Assembly (NCBI GenBank): GCA_902777275.1
Contig: CACYTI010000026.1
Location: 1-37,598 of the forward strand
Length of the DNA stretch: 37,598 nucleotides
From: an uncultured Ruminococcus sp.
Lineage (GTDB): Bacteria > Bacillota > Clostridia > Oscillospirales > Acutalibacteraceae
Direction of reading: 5' to 3'
Shown here: positions 22,930 through 31,283 of the stretch, piece after piece
How positions within the stretch are numbered: position 1 is the first letter of the stretch
Layout of the letters: the number at the start of each line of letters is the position of its first letter
The notes under the pieces: model-generated
Databases searched by the model: none
Told to the model about the DNA's origin: nothing
What the model saw: only the letters and a program-made list of their open reading frames with translations
Translations under genes and position numbers: made by a program

Positions 22930-22958
22930 ATTATAGCAAGTTATATGAATTAAGTCTA
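22930..22958 (-). promoter_or_regulatory. Promoter of the eight-gene operon
   Basis: On the minus strand the -35 is TAGACT, the spacer is 17 bp and the -10 is a perfect TATAAT, about 47 bp before the kinase ATG. No clear operator was recognised around it, and no regulator gene is linked. Confidence 0.6.
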
Positions 22959-23040
22959 TATATATTTACAAAAAAGTCGAATTGTTATACTTGCTGCCGG
23001 CTCTGTTACAAGCCGATTGTTATGCTTTAGGATATAAAAC

Positions 23041-23070
23041 ACCGCCGACGGAAAAAACACCGCCGGCGGT
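23041..23070 (-). terminator. Terminator after the small hypothetical gene
   Basis: ACCGCCG (23041-23047) and CGGCGGT (23064-23070) form a GC-rich stem. On the minus strand it is followed by GTTTTATA, so the T-run is weak. Confidence 0.5.
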
Positions 23071-23086
23071 TGATAATTATTTTGTT

Positions 23087-23317
23087 TTACCACGGCTCTA
23101 AATCATAATCGGGATCGCTGATTTGATCCAATATTTCCTCAAGCCGTTTGCCGTCAAAAAACGGATCGTTTAAAAAATCTTCTATCGAATTATAGAATTT
23201 ATCTCCATCACCCCAATCAAGCAACCACCAACCCGAAAAGCTATATCGTTTGCCCTTATAAGTGAAATACGCCGCGTGAAAGTTGTGACGGTGAAAAGCC
23301 GAAATAAAATCATTCAT
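23087..23317 (-). CDS. Small hypothetical protein (76 residues)
   Basis: Unrecognised. It is aromatic and acidic (for example YFTYKGKRYSFSGWWLLDWGDGDKFYNSIEDFLNDPFFDG), with no signal peptide or membrane helix. The ribosome site GGGAGGAAAA is strong and well placed. It follows the membrane protein gene by 16 bp and shares its promoter. A YKGKRYSFS beta-hairpin is visible, but no family can be named. Confidence 0.65.
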   Translation of the reverse strand: MNDFISAFHRHNFHAAYFTYKGKRYSFSGWWLLDWGDGDKFYNSIEDFLNDPFFDGKRLEEILDQISDPDYDLEPW

Positions 23318-23333
23318 GTGATTTTCCTCCCGT

Positions 23334-23951
23334 TTATTGTTCTGTGCTTTGTGACTTCGGCGTGAACTTTTTGCCGATAGTTTGCATTATCTCGTTTTCA
23401 AGCTTTTCGATGTTCCGCCTCTTTACCTTGATCTTTATTTCCGAGGTCACCGTTTTTACACAAACATAATAGGTGCTGACCGTTCTTTTCATATTTCTGT
23501 GAACCTTGTGGTCGATCGCGGTTATGCTTCTTGTGTCGATCAAATACACATCCGACCCTATTCTGTAGAACAAATAAGCGGAGTTACACCTTAATTCGCC
23601 CTTGGCATATTTGCTTGGTGATATCTCCGAGAGTGTTTCTCCGAGATGTTCAACGCTGCCGAAGCTCTCTGCCGTTTTGAGCAACTCATTGTATTCCGTA
23701 TCGCGAAAAAAGCTTTTTATCGAGGTGATAAACAAAATAACAAAGAATAATATGACCAATATCCAAAAAAAGACTTCCAACCATACGGGAATACCGATTT
23801 TTGTGCTGAATAATCTTACAGAATGTCCGAAACCGCCTTTAATATCAGAGACAATGGAAAAAACGAATAAGGCTATGACGAATAAGCTGACAACAGCCCA
23901 AATCAGGTTTCTTATTTTAAGCTTTGACCGGATCCTTTTGAAAAATTCCAT
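23334..23951 (-). CDS. Hypothetical membrane protein with two helices and a cytoplasmic domain
   Basis: In 205 residues two membrane segments stand out (about 16-36 and 57-79), followed by a soluble domain with alternating beta strands (AYLFYRIGSDVYLIDTRSITAIDHKVHR...STYYVCVKTVTSEIKIKVKRRNIEKLENEIMQTIG). That last part resembles a small PH-like or YcxB-like domain, which is a weak impression. It is first in a two-gene transcript with the 76-residue protein. The start follows GCGGAAG. Confidence 0.7.
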   Translation of the reverse strand: MEFFKRIRSKLKIRNLIWAVVSLFVIALFVFSIVSDIKGGFGHSVRLFSTKIGIPVWLEVFFWILVILFFVILFITSIKSFFRDTEYNELLKTAESFGSVEHLGETLSEISPSKYAKGELRCNSAYLFYRIGSDVYLIDTRSITAIDHKVHRNMKRTVSTYYVCVKTVTSEIKIKVKRRNIEKLENEIMQTIGKKFTPKSQSTEQ

Positions 23952-23985
23952 GTTGTCACTTCCGCAACTTGTTTTTTACTTGAAT

Positions 23986-24014
23986 ATAGTACCACATCGG
24001 CAGCAAACGCGCAA
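23986..24014 (-). promoter_or_regulatory. Promoter of the 23951-23087 gene pair
   Basis: On the minus strand the -35 is TTGCGC, the spacer is 17 bp and the -10 is TACTAT with TGG in front (extended -10). Confidence 0.5.
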
Positions 24015-24032
24015 GAGTTTTTGTTTAAAAAC

Positions 24033-24062
24033 AAAAAGCCGCCGGGCTTCCGACAGCTTTTT
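24033..24062 (-). terminator. Intrinsic terminator of the DegV gene
   Basis: Two 13-base arms (24033-24045 and 24050-24062) pair with two mismatches or G-T pairs and a 4-base loop. On the minus strand the stem ends in CTTTTTGTTTTT. Confidence 0.8.
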
Positions 24063-24078
24063 TGAAAAATAATTACTT

Positions 24079-24963
24079 TTATTCGGGCTTTCTGCCGTTG
24101 CAGAAATAGAATATCGTCAGCAGACCGGGTCCGCAGTGTGCGCCGATCACAACTCCGAGCGAGGTGATTTCGATTTTTCCCACCATGGGGAACTCAGCGC
24201 GGATTGCGGAGCTGAGCAGCTTGGCGTCGTCGAGACAGTCGGCGTGGAGAATATGGATCTCCGCTCCGGTGCAGTCGATTTCGCGCAGGTCGCGGAGCGC
24301 GCATTCCGTTATTAACTTGACAGCGGTTTTTCTTCCGCGAACCTTTTTGGCTACGTCGAGCGTGCCGCGGTCGGGAACATAGAGCACGGGCTTGATGTTC
24401 AGGATAGAGCCCAGCAGAGCCGAGGCGTTTGACACGCGTCCGCCCGCCTTGAGGTAATTAAGGTCGTCAACGGTGAATCGGTGGGCTATTTTAAGCTTGT
24501 TCCCCTCGCCCCAGGCGATGACCTCGTCATAGCTCATTCCGTCTTCCATGCGTCTGACCATGTTCTGCACAAGCATTCCGAGACCGCCCGAGATGCAAAG
24601 CGTGTCCATGATATACAGCTTTTGATCGGGAAACTCCGCGCGTACAAGCTCGGCAGCGCCCAACGCGTTTTTGTAGGAAACGGACATCTTTTGAGACATA
24701 TCGAGAAAGATAACATCCTTGCCCGTTTTCAAAAGACCGCGGAAAAAGTCGGCGTACATAAATTCGTTGATCATTGAGGTTTTGAGGATATCGCCCTTCC
24801 GCATACCGGCGTAAACCGCGGCGCGGCTGTCCTCGCGGCAATCGTCCTCATACAAATCGTTGCCGACCGTGTAGGTGTAGGGAATAAAGGGAACGCCGTG
24901 TTCATCGAGCCAGTCTCGGGTCAGATCCGAGGTGGATGATGTCGCGATGATGTAATCTGCCAT
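24079..24963 (-). CDS. DegV-family fatty-acid-binding protein
   Basis: The start chosen is the ATG at 24963 (MADYIIATSSTSDLT) with AAGGAGA just upstream; the longer frame to 25161 has no ribosome site. The 294-residue product has the DegV layout: an N-terminal TSSTSDL strand-loop, YEDD, KTSMINEFMYADFF, FLDMSQKMSVSYKNA, and a C-terminal SLGVVIGAHCGPGLLTIFYF. The GxHxGPG loop closes the lipid pocket. DegV/FakB proteins bind a fatty acid and present it to the FakA kinase. No fakA is linked here. Closely similar paralogues are common in Clostridia. Confidence 0.9.
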   Translation of the reverse strand: MADYIIATSSTSDLTRDWLDEHGVPFIPYTYTVGNDLYEDDCREDSRAAVYAGMRKGDILKTSMINEFMYADFFRGLLKTGKDVIFLDMSQKMSVSYKNALGAAELVRAEFPDQKLYIMDTLCISGGLGMLVQNMVRRMEDGMSYDEVIAWGEGNKLKIAHRFTVDDLNYLKAGGRVSNASALLGSILNIKPVLYVPDRGTLDVAKKVRGRKTAVKLITECALRDLREIDCTGAEIHILHADCLDDAKLLSSAIRAEFPMVGKIEITSLGVVIGAHCGPGLLTIFYFCNGRKPE

Positions 24964-25355
24964 TTTGCTCTCCTTATCCGAGTAATATAACTCTGTTTGA
25001 AATTTTATTTTGCACTTTTCGTTCTGGCGCATTAATTGTATAGGCAATACCGCATAATTACGGTGCGCGGATTGCGCAGTAAGATTTTTCGCCGGATTGT
25101 ACAAATAAATTGAGGTAAAACCATCGCCCTGCCGAGTTTTTCTGACAGTCTGACGGAACAAGATCCAATCAAGGCGTGCGCCGCGAATTGTGCGGGGTTG
25201 CCTTTATTTTGAGTTTAACATAAACTCGGGTTTAAGTCAATACAAACGGAAACAATTGTTTACTATCGCGGCAGGTGAGAGTTGGGTTCGGCTGCATTGT
25301 GAATATAAAAAACGTAAAATTTTGTGATATTTAGTGAAAACTTGTGAATACGCTA
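24964..25355. other. Intergenic region between DegV and the 138-residue gene
   Basis: No gene is seen. It holds two dyads: GAGTTTA/TAAACTC with a 3-base centre (25211-25227) and the perfect 12-bp palindrome AAACAATTGTTT (25250-25261). Either could be a repressor site for one of the two divergent genes. No clear promoter for DegV was found. Confidence 0.45.
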
Positions 25356-25384
25356 TTGACAAACTCCGCTTTCGGGTGTAAACT
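25356..25384 (+). promoter_or_regulatory. Promoter of the 138-residue gene
   Basis: -35 TTGACA is perfect; the spacer is 17 bp and the -10 is TAAACT. A TATAAT also occurs at 25386-25391 but is spaced too far. The leader to the ATG at 25488 is about 100 bases. Confidence 0.55.
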
Positions 25385-25487
25385 GATATAATATATTTTA
25401 TCTGCTTACAGCATTTTTGGGTTGGATAATAAGACTCCGGGGGAGGGAGCCTGTAACATAAATAGTTTAGAATAATGAGGTGAGGAA

Positions 25488-25904
25488 ATGGAATTGAGAA
25501 AGGTAACAGTTGAGAGCATTCTTGAAAACGCGCACAATGCGCTGAAAAAGGTAAACAGCTCCGACTACGCGGCGGTGGAGAATATCTGCGCCTGCATTGT
25601 CAAGCTGAAATACCGCTGCGAGGATCGCGGATACAGGGCGATCATCGGCAGAGACGAATTATTTGACTTTATTGATGATATTATCAGACGGGTCAAAAGC
25701 AGGGAATATGTGATCGTCGTTACCGTATCGCGCAATACGTCGGTAGACAAGCTTAAGGAGCTGCGCAGGCTATGCGACAACGCGGTAGATTCCATTGTCA
25801 ATCTTAACGAGTCGCTGAACGGAGCCGTGACGATCGAAGCCGCGAGAATAAAGCAAGGCTTTGAAAAGGAATACGCGATCGACTTTGCCGCAACGCTGCT
25901 GTGA
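25488..25904 (+). CDS. Hypothetical protein (138 residues)
   Basis: Not recognised. Mostly alpha-helical by eye, with charged amphipathic stretches (ELRKVTVESILENAHNALKKV; DELFDFIDDIIRRVKSREY) and one beta-like VIVVTVSRN. No signal peptide or membrane helix is seen. The ATG follows GAGGTGAGG. Codon use matches the core genes around it. It stands alone between its own promoter and a terminator-like hairpin. Confidence 0.7.
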   Translation: MELRKVTVESILENAHNALKKVNSSDYAAVENICACIVKLKYRCEDRGYRAIIGRDELFDFIDDIIRRVKSREYVIVVTVSRNTSVDKLKELRRLCDNAVDSIVNLNESLNGAVTIEAARIKQGFEKEYAIDFAATLL

Positions 25905-25936
25905 TAATGCCGATAATTCAATAACCGCTTATACAT

Positions 25937-25972
25937 AAGCCCCGGAGGATCACGACTGTTCCTCCGGGGCTT
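25937..25972 (+). terminator. Terminator-like hairpin
   Basis: A perfect 13-bp GC-rich stem AAGCCCCGGAGGA/TCCTCCGGGGCTT with a 10-base loop. The T-run is missing (AGTGTT follows), so termination efficiency is uncertain. Confidence 0.6.
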
Positions 25973-25986
25973 AGTGTTAAAACTTG

Positions 25987-26015
25987 TTGACGATATAATT
26001 TACATATAGTACAAT
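25987..26015 (+). promoter_or_regulatory. Promoter of sbcDC
   Basis: -35 TTGACG, 17-bp spacer, -10 TACAAT, about 52 bp before the sbcD ATG. Confidence 0.65.
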
Positions 26016-26066
26016 AAAAACGATAATTGATTTTATTTAATTCTACCAACGAAAGGTCTGAGGCTT

Positions 26067-27197
26067 ATGAAATTTATACACTTATCCGATTTGCACATCG
26101 GAAAGCGAGTAAACGAGTTTTCCATGTGTGAAGACCAGAAATATATCCTGCGGCAGATTTTGCAAATCATCGACGATGAAGAGCCCGACGCGGTGATCAT
26201 TGCGGGCGACGTTTACGACAAATCCATTCCATCCACCGAGGCGGTCGAGCTGCTCGACAGCTTTTTGTACAGGCTCTCAAAGCGGCGCAGTGAGGTGTTC
26301 ATCATCAGCGGCAACCACGATTCACCCGAAAGGCTCTCGTTCGGCTCGCGGCTTATAGACGGAAGCGGAATTCACATCGCGCCCGTTTACAGCGGAGAGA
26401 TAAAGCCCTTTGCCGTGAAAGGCGTCAATATATATCTTCTGCCGTTCATAAAGCCTGCCCATGTCCGCCGCTTCTTTGAGGACGAAAAGATCGAAAGCTA
26501 CACCGACGCAATGCGCGTCGCAATTGAAAAAATGGGCGTAGATAAAGCTCAGTGCAATATTCTCGTGACCCATCAGTTTGTTACGGGTTCCGATACAACC
26601 GATTCCGAGGATCTTTCCGTCGGCGGCACCGATAATGTTGACGCGTCGGTTTTTGAGCCGTTTGATTACGTGGCGCTTGGCCATCTTCATCGCCCGCAGA
26701 ACTGCGGCAGCGAAAAAATACGTTATTGCGGCACGCCGCTCAAATACTCTTTTTCGGAGGCAAACGACAGGAAATCCGTCACCGTCGGCGAGCTTGACGG
26801 CGAAAAGCAACTGACTGTAAGGACCGTTGACCTGACGCCGCAGCGCGATATGGTCAAGCTGAGAGGAATGTATAACGAGCTGATCTCAAAGAGCTTCTAT
26901 GACGGCACCTCATACGGCGAGGACTACGTTCACATCACCCTCACCGATGAGGACGATATCCCCGACGCCGTGACCAAGCTGAGACTCGCCTATAAAAATC
27001 TGATGAAGCTTGAATATGACAACACTCGCACGCGGGCGAGAGGTCAGTCGGAAGCCGTTGCCGCCGATGTCGAAACCAAAACTCCTCTCGAACTGTTTGA
27101 CGATTTGTTTGCCATGCAAAACAATGAGACGATGAACGAACAGGAGCGCGGGTATATAAGTCAGCTTATTGAAAGCGTTTGGGAGGGAGAAGCATGA
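26067..27197 (+). CDS. sbcD: Exonuclease SbcCD subunit D (Mre11-like nuclease)
   Basis: The 376-residue protein shows all calcineurin-like phosphoesterase motifs of SbcD/Mre11: DLHIGK (8-13), IIAGDVYDKSIPS, ISGNHDSPERLSFGSRL, LVTHQFVTGS and ALGHLHRPQ. These residues bind the two manganese ions. With SbcC it cleaves hairpins, cruciforms and blocked DNA ends. A C-terminal capping domain and the SbcC-binding tail (NNETMNEQERGYISQLIESV) are present. Its stop overlaps the sbcC start (ATGA), which suggests coupled translation in the usual sbcDC order. Confidence 0.97.
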   Translation: MKFIHLSDLHIGKRVNEFSMCEDQKYILRQILQIIDDEEPDAVIIAGDVYDKSIPSTEAVELLDSFLYRLSKRRSEVFIISGNHDSPERLSFGSRLIDGSGIHIAPVYSGEIKPFAVKGVNIYLLPFIKPAHVRRFFEDEKIESYTDAMRVAIEKMGVDKAQCNILVTHQFVTGSDTTDSEDLSVGGTDNVDASVFEPFDYVALGHLHRPQNCGSEKIRYCGTPLKYSFSEANDRKSVTVGELDGEKQLTVRTVDLTPQRDMVKLRGMYNELISKSFYDGTSYGEDYVHITLTDEDDIPDAVTKLRLAYKNLMKLEYDNTRTRARGQSEAVAADVETKTPLELFDDLFAMQNNETMNEQERGYISQLIESVWEGEA

Positions 27198-29959
27198 GAC
27201 CTTTAAAGCTTACGATTTCCGCATTCGGACCGTATGCGGGCGAGACGGTCGTCGATTTTGAAAAGCTCGGCACAAACGGGATCTATCTGATAACGGGCGA
27301 TACCGGCGCGGGAAAAACAACTCTTTTCGACGCCATAGTTTTCGCGCTCTACGGAAAAACTACCGACAAGGACCGCGAGGCGAAGATGCTCCGCTCAAAA
27401 TACGCCGATCCCCGAACCAAAACCTTTGCGGAGTTGATTTTCCAAAGCAAAGGGAAAACCTACACCGTAAGGCGCAACCCCGCGTATGAACGCCCCAAGG
27501 CAAGGGGAACGGGCTTTACAAGGGAGAACGCCTCAAGCGAGCTCACTATGCCCGATGGCCGTGTGGTCAGCGTCCCTAAAGAGGTTGACAGACAGATACG
27601 CGATATCCTCGGCATAGACGGCGAACAGTTTATGAATATCGCGATGATCGCGCAGGGAAAATTCAGAGACCTTCTCTTAGCCTCAACAGACGATAGAAAG
27701 GCGATTTTCAGACAGATTTTCAAGACGGATAATTACAAGGTCTTGCAGGAAAGGCTGAGCGCCGAGTTTTCCAAGGCAAAGCGCGAGGTTGACGACGCGA
27801 ACAAAAGCGTATTGCAATACATAAAGGGTATCCTCTGTGATGACGACTGCGACGAAGCGCCCTATATCCAACGTGCAAAGAACAACGAGCTGCCGATCGC
27901 GGAAACCATTGCGGCGCTGGATTCGATCATTGAAGCCGACACAAAGAAAAAGGACGGGCTTGACGGCCAGCTTGCCGAAATCGAAAAGCAGCTTGACAAT
28001 GTAAAAACCGGTCTGCGCAAGTTTGAGGAGTACAAAAAAGCAAAGGAAACCGCCGAAAGGGTCGAAAAGCAGCTTGCGGCGGAAAAGAAAAGCCTGAAAG
28101 AAGCCGAGGCAGCGTTTGCCGACGCGGAGGAAAAACACGGACAAGCCTCCGTGCTGACAGATGAAACCGCGAAAATCAAGGCTGAGCTTCCGAAATACGA
28201 AGAAATGGAGAGCCGCGCCAAGGAGCTTGCCGACACCGAGATCACATTGAAAACGGCGCGGATAAAGCTTGGATCGCTCAACAAAAAAATAAAAGAAACC
28301 GGGGACGCGCTTGAAGCTCTGAAAGCGGAGCGCAAAACGCTTGACGGCTCCGCCGAAACAAAATTAAAATACAAGTTTGAGCTTGATGAGCTGAAAAAGA
28401 AAAAAGCCGCACTTGAAAAGCTTAAAGCGTCGCTTGCGACATATTTCACATCGCTTGAAGCATTCAGGACGGAGCAGAAAAGCTGCGACGAGGCAATAAT
28501 CCGATCCGGACAGGCAGAGCAGGAGTATAACGCGCTTTACGACGCGTTTTTGCGCGAGCAGGCGGGCATAATTGCCGAAAGGTTAGAGGAAGGTCAGCCG
28601 TGTCCCGTTTGCGGCTCGCTGGACCACCCGCGCCGCGCTCAAAAGTCGGACAAGGCGCCGACGGAAGAAGAGCTGCAGGCTGCCCGAAAAGAGGCTGACA
28701 AAGCCCGTAAAAACAAGGAAGAGCTCAGCAAATCCTGCGGAGCGCAAAAGGGCAAGCTTGAAAAGACAGAGGAATCGCTGAAAACAGAGCTGACGGAAAA
28801 TGAGATCAATGCGGAGTTGAGCGAAGCCGGGGAGCTGATCAAAAACCGCACAGGTGAAATCGACGCGCGCGCAGCGGAGCTTTCCGGTATGATACAGCGC
28901 GAGCAAAAAAAGATAGACCGCAAGTCGGAGCTTGACAAAATCATTCCCGAGCGCGAGGAGACCTTGGAGAGACTTAAATCCGACGTGTCCGAAACCGAGA
29001 AAACCATTTCCGCCAAAGCCGCGACGCTTACGGAGCTTCAAAGACAGTGCGAAGAACTGAAAGCGGGACTGAGATTTGAGAGTAAATCAGCCGCCGAAAC
29101 ACAGCGGAAATCGTTGGAGAAGAAAATCACCGAGCTGAAAAAGTCGCTTGAAATCGCGAGGGAGCAGCTTAACGAGCAAAACAAAAAAATCGACAATCTG
29201 AACGGACAAAGGAAGCAGCTTGCCTCTCAGCTTGAAAACGCCGAGCATACCGACGGAGAAGCGCTGACGCGGCGCTTAAAAGAGCTGACCGCCGAAAAAT
29301 CAGGGGTTTCGGCTGAAAGGGAAGAGATAGGAAACCGCGTGACCTCGAACGCAAGAACACTGAAAAACATCGCGGCAAAGCTTGAGGAATCCGAACTGCT
29401 CGAAAAAAGATATCAGCTCACCAAGAAGCTTTCGGATACCGCAAACGGCAATGTGCATGGCAAGGACAGGATAACGCTTGAGGCGTACATTCAAACCACA
29501 TACTTTGACAGGATAATAGCCAAGGCGAACACCCGTCTTATGGTGATGTCGGGCAGCCAGTATGAGATGAAACGCCGCGCCGAGGCATCAAACAAGCAAA
29601 GCAAAAGCGGTCTGGATATCGACATAATCGACCACTACAACGGAACCGAGCGAAGCGTAAACACGCTGTCGGGCGGCGAAACCTTCAAGGCGTCGCTATC
29701 GCTCGCTCTCGGGCTTTCCGATGAGGTTCAGTCGAGCGCAGGCGGCGTGAGGCTCGATACCATGTTCGTCGATGAGGGCTTCGGAACGCTCGACGACGAA
29801 TCCCTGAAAAACGCTCTCAGAGCGCTTGCAAAGCTGAGCGAGGGCAGCCGTCTGGTGGGGATAATCTCGCACGTCAACGAGCTTAAGGAGAAAATAGACA
29901 GGCAGATCATCATCAGAAAAGACCGCTCGGGCGGCAGCAGTGTGGAGATAATCACATAA
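27194..29959 (+). CDS. sbcC: Exonuclease SbcCD subunit C (Rad50-like ATPase)
   Basis: The start chosen is the ATG at 27194 (MRPLKLTISAFGPY), with GGGAGGGAGAAG before it and an ATGA overlap with sbcD. The 921 residues fold back as in Rad50: Walker A GDTGAGKTT (35-43), a long coiled coil, the zinc hook CPVCGS (from about 470), a second coiled coil, the ABC signature TLSGGETFKASLSLALG (from about 823) and Walker B DTMFVDEGFGTLDD (about 855-868). ATP binding closes the heads and gates the SbcD nuclease. Length is at the short end for SbcC (often about 1,050) because the coiled-coil arms are shorter, as in many Clostridia. Confidence 0.97.
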   Translation: MRPLKLTISAFGPYAGETVVDFEKLGTNGIYLITGDTGAGKTTLFDAIVFALYGKTTDKDREAKMLRSKYADPRTKTFAELIFQSKGKTYTVRRNPAYERPKARGTGFTRENASSELTMPDGRVVSVPKEVDRQIRDILGIDGEQFMNIAMIAQGKFRDLLLASTDDRKAIFRQIFKTDNYKVLQERLSAEFSKAKREVDDANKSVLQYIKGILCDDDCDEAPYIQRAKNNELPIAETIAALDSIIEADTKKKDGLDGQLAEIEKQLDNVKTGLRKFEEYKKAKETAERVEKQLAAEKKSLKEAEAAFADAEEKHGQASVLTDETAKIKAELPKYEEMESRAKELADTEITLKTARIKLGSLNKKIKETGDALEALKAERKTLDGSAETKLKYKFELDELKKKKAALEKLKASLATYFTSLEAFRTEQKSCDEAIIRSGQAEQEYNALYDAFLREQAGIIAERLEEGQPCPVCGSLDHPRRAQKSDKAPTEEELQAARKEADKARKNKEELSKSCGAQKGKLEKTEESLKTELTENEINAELSEAGELIKNRTGEIDARAAELSGMIQREQKKIDRKSELDKIIPEREETLERLKSDVSETEKTISAKAATLTELQRQCEELKAGLRFESKSAAETQRKSLEKKITELKKSLEIAREQLNEQNKKIDNLNGQRKQLASQLENAEHTDGEALTRRLKELTAEKSGVSAEREEIGNRVTSNARTLKNIAAKLEESELLEKRYQLTKKLSDTANGNVHGKDRITLEAYIQTTYFDRIIAKANTRLMVMSGSQYEMKRRAEASNKQSKSGLDIDIIDHYNGTERSVNTLSGGETFKASLSLALGLSDEVQSSAGGVRLDTMFVDEGFGTLDDESLKNALRALAKLSEGSRLVGIISHVNELKEKIDRQIIIRKDRSGGSSVEIIT

Positions 29960-29988
29960 TAGCCGACAGCGTTCCGTATAAAAAACAC

Positions 29989-30032
29989 TTAACGCAGCAT
30001 CCTCCCGTCTTTCCGGAGGGATGCTGCGTTAA
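29989..30032 (+). terminator. Terminator of sbcDC
   Basis: Perfect arms TTAACGCAGCATCC (29989-30002) and GGATGCTGCGTTAA (30019-30032), 14 bp, extended by CTCC/GGAG-like pairing inside. There is no T-run on the plus side. Confidence 0.65.
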
Positions 30033-30054
30033 AGCAATTGGATCGTAAAGCAAA

Positions 30055-30082
30055 CAAGCGACAGCCTTTCGACTGCCGCTTG
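30055..30082 (-). terminator. Terminator of the symporter remnant
   Basis: CAAGCGACAG (30055-30064) and CTGCCGCTTG (30073-30082) pair with one G-T or mismatch. On the minus strand TTTGCTTT follows. Confidence 0.5.
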
Positions 30083-30126
30083 CTTGCCCTATCTTTTGTT
30101 TTGAACGGGAAAGTAATTGTGGTTAA

Positions 30127-30519
30127 TTATTTAGCTTTTTTGGCTTTTTTGCTGCCCTTTGCTGTTTTGGCTGCGTATTCCTCTTTAAGCTTCGGAAGCT
30201 CCTTGTCGAACTTGAAGAGCATGAAGAGAATGATCGTCAGGATAATGCACGCTATCGGTACTCCGACAAAGCCGAGCTGGATAAATACCTTTGCGGTGCC
30301 GGTCTGGGGCTGGTTGGGTACGTATCCGCCCATTGTCATAAGAGCCAACATAACGGTAACGTTAAGACCGAAGGCGAGCTTAGCAAGGAAGCTGTCGAGA
30401 GATGAAAGTATGCCCGCGGCGCGGATTCCGGATTTGAGCTCGCAGTATTCTACAACGTCGGCGAGGAAAGCGAATCTCATTCCCATTTGCAATACAATAA
30501 TAGCAATAAGACAAAAATT
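30127..30519 (-). pseudogene. GPH-family sugar:cation symporter, C-terminal remnant
   Basis: The open frame runs from a stop at 30520-30522 to 30127 and holds about 130 codons. MRFAFLADVVEYCELKSGIRAAGILSSLDSFLAKLAFGLNV is characteristic of the late transmembrane region of glycoside-pentoside-hexuronide:cation symporters (MelB-like), followed by a last membrane helix and a lysine-rich tail (KGSKKAKKAK). Full proteins are about 450-500 residues, so over two thirds is lost. No ribosome site fits the TTG at 30492. A deletion or rearrangement upstream (30520-30600) is likely, since that stretch reads as nothing. Confidence 0.75.
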
Positions 30520-30658
30520 CTACCCATTTCCCGAAATCTCCCTTTTACTTGCAAGGGCGATCCTCGAATCAGGCGGATCACGAGCCTGCCGCCGCGTGAA
30601 ATGTAGGATATAGCCAAAGTCGCGTTGACGCGTCAATATGATTCGGACAATTTTGATA

Positions 30659-30687
30659 TTGAAAGCCCGCGCGAAAAATGTTATAAT
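30659..30687 (+). promoter_or_regulatory. Promoter of the lipoprotein gene
   Basis: -35 TTGAAA, 17-bp spacer, perfect -10 TATAAT with TG one base upstream. It lies about 90 bp before the ATG at 30776. Confidence 0.7.
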
Positions 30688-30775
30688 AGCAATATTCTCC
30701 CGGCATTAGCGCGAAAGCGCCCGATCCGTGCCGCAGGGAGTTTTATGTCAGCATATGAATCGGAGGGATTCGGTT

Positions 30776-31159
30776 ATGAAAAAAGCGGCGGCGCTTTTGC
30801 TTGCAGTTTTTTTAGCTTTTTCCGCAGTAATAATTTCCGGCTGCTCGGAGGGCGGAAACGAAGCCATAGTGGGCGAATGGACGCCGAGCACCGTGTCGAT
30901 ACACGGCTCGACAATACCCTACAGCAAGCTGGATACCCAGGGCAAAGAGTTTTCCTTTAATTTCTATTCCGACGGCAAGTGCAAAATAATTATCGGAGGT
31001 GTTTCAAACGAGGGCACATACACCTTCAACGAAACCTCGGTAGATATTCAGTACGGCGGAAAAAGCCAGCGGCTCAGCTATGAACGCGGAATCATCACGC
31101 TCAATCTTGAGTTTAACGATCAAACGACCTCTTATATGTTTACAAGAGTGACAAAATAA
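30776..31159 (+). CDS. Small lipoprotein with a lipocalin-like beta domain
   Basis: The start chosen is the ATG at 30776, twelve bases after GGAGGG; the longer frame to 30728 lacks a site. The 127-residue product begins MKKAAALLLAVFLAFSAVIISGC, a lipoprotein signal peptide with lipobox ISGC and the modified cysteine at 23. The rest is a short beta-rich domain (IVGEWTPSTV, FSFNFYSDGKCKIII, EGTYTFNETSVDIQY, RGIITLNLEF), the pattern of small lipocalin-like or DUF5640-type lipoproteins common in Clostridia. Ligand and role are unknown. Confidence 0.82.
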   Translation: MKKAAALLLAVFLAFSAVIISGCSEGGNEAIVGEWTPSTVSIHGSTIPYSKLDTQGKEFSFNFYSDGKCKIIIGGVSNEGTYTFNETSVDIQYGGKSQRLSYERGIITLNLEFNDQTTSYMFTRVTK

Positions 31160-31221
31160 CCCCGGCGGGCGATCTTGTCCGCCTGCGGAAACAAAAATCA
31201 AAAGTTATCTATAAAAAAAAG

Positions 31222-31246
31222 CAGGCGCGCAGTTTTTGCACGCCTG
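31222..31246. terminator. Shared terminator between convergent genes
   Basis: CAGGCGCGC and GCACGCCTG pair with one mismatch across a 7-base loop. A-runs on the left and TGTTTTTA on the right make it usable from both strands, for the lipoprotein gene and the aldolase gene. Confidence 0.7.
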
Positions 31247-31283
31247 TTGTTTTTAGAGGTTCAATTATTTCTGCTTTGCGAAA

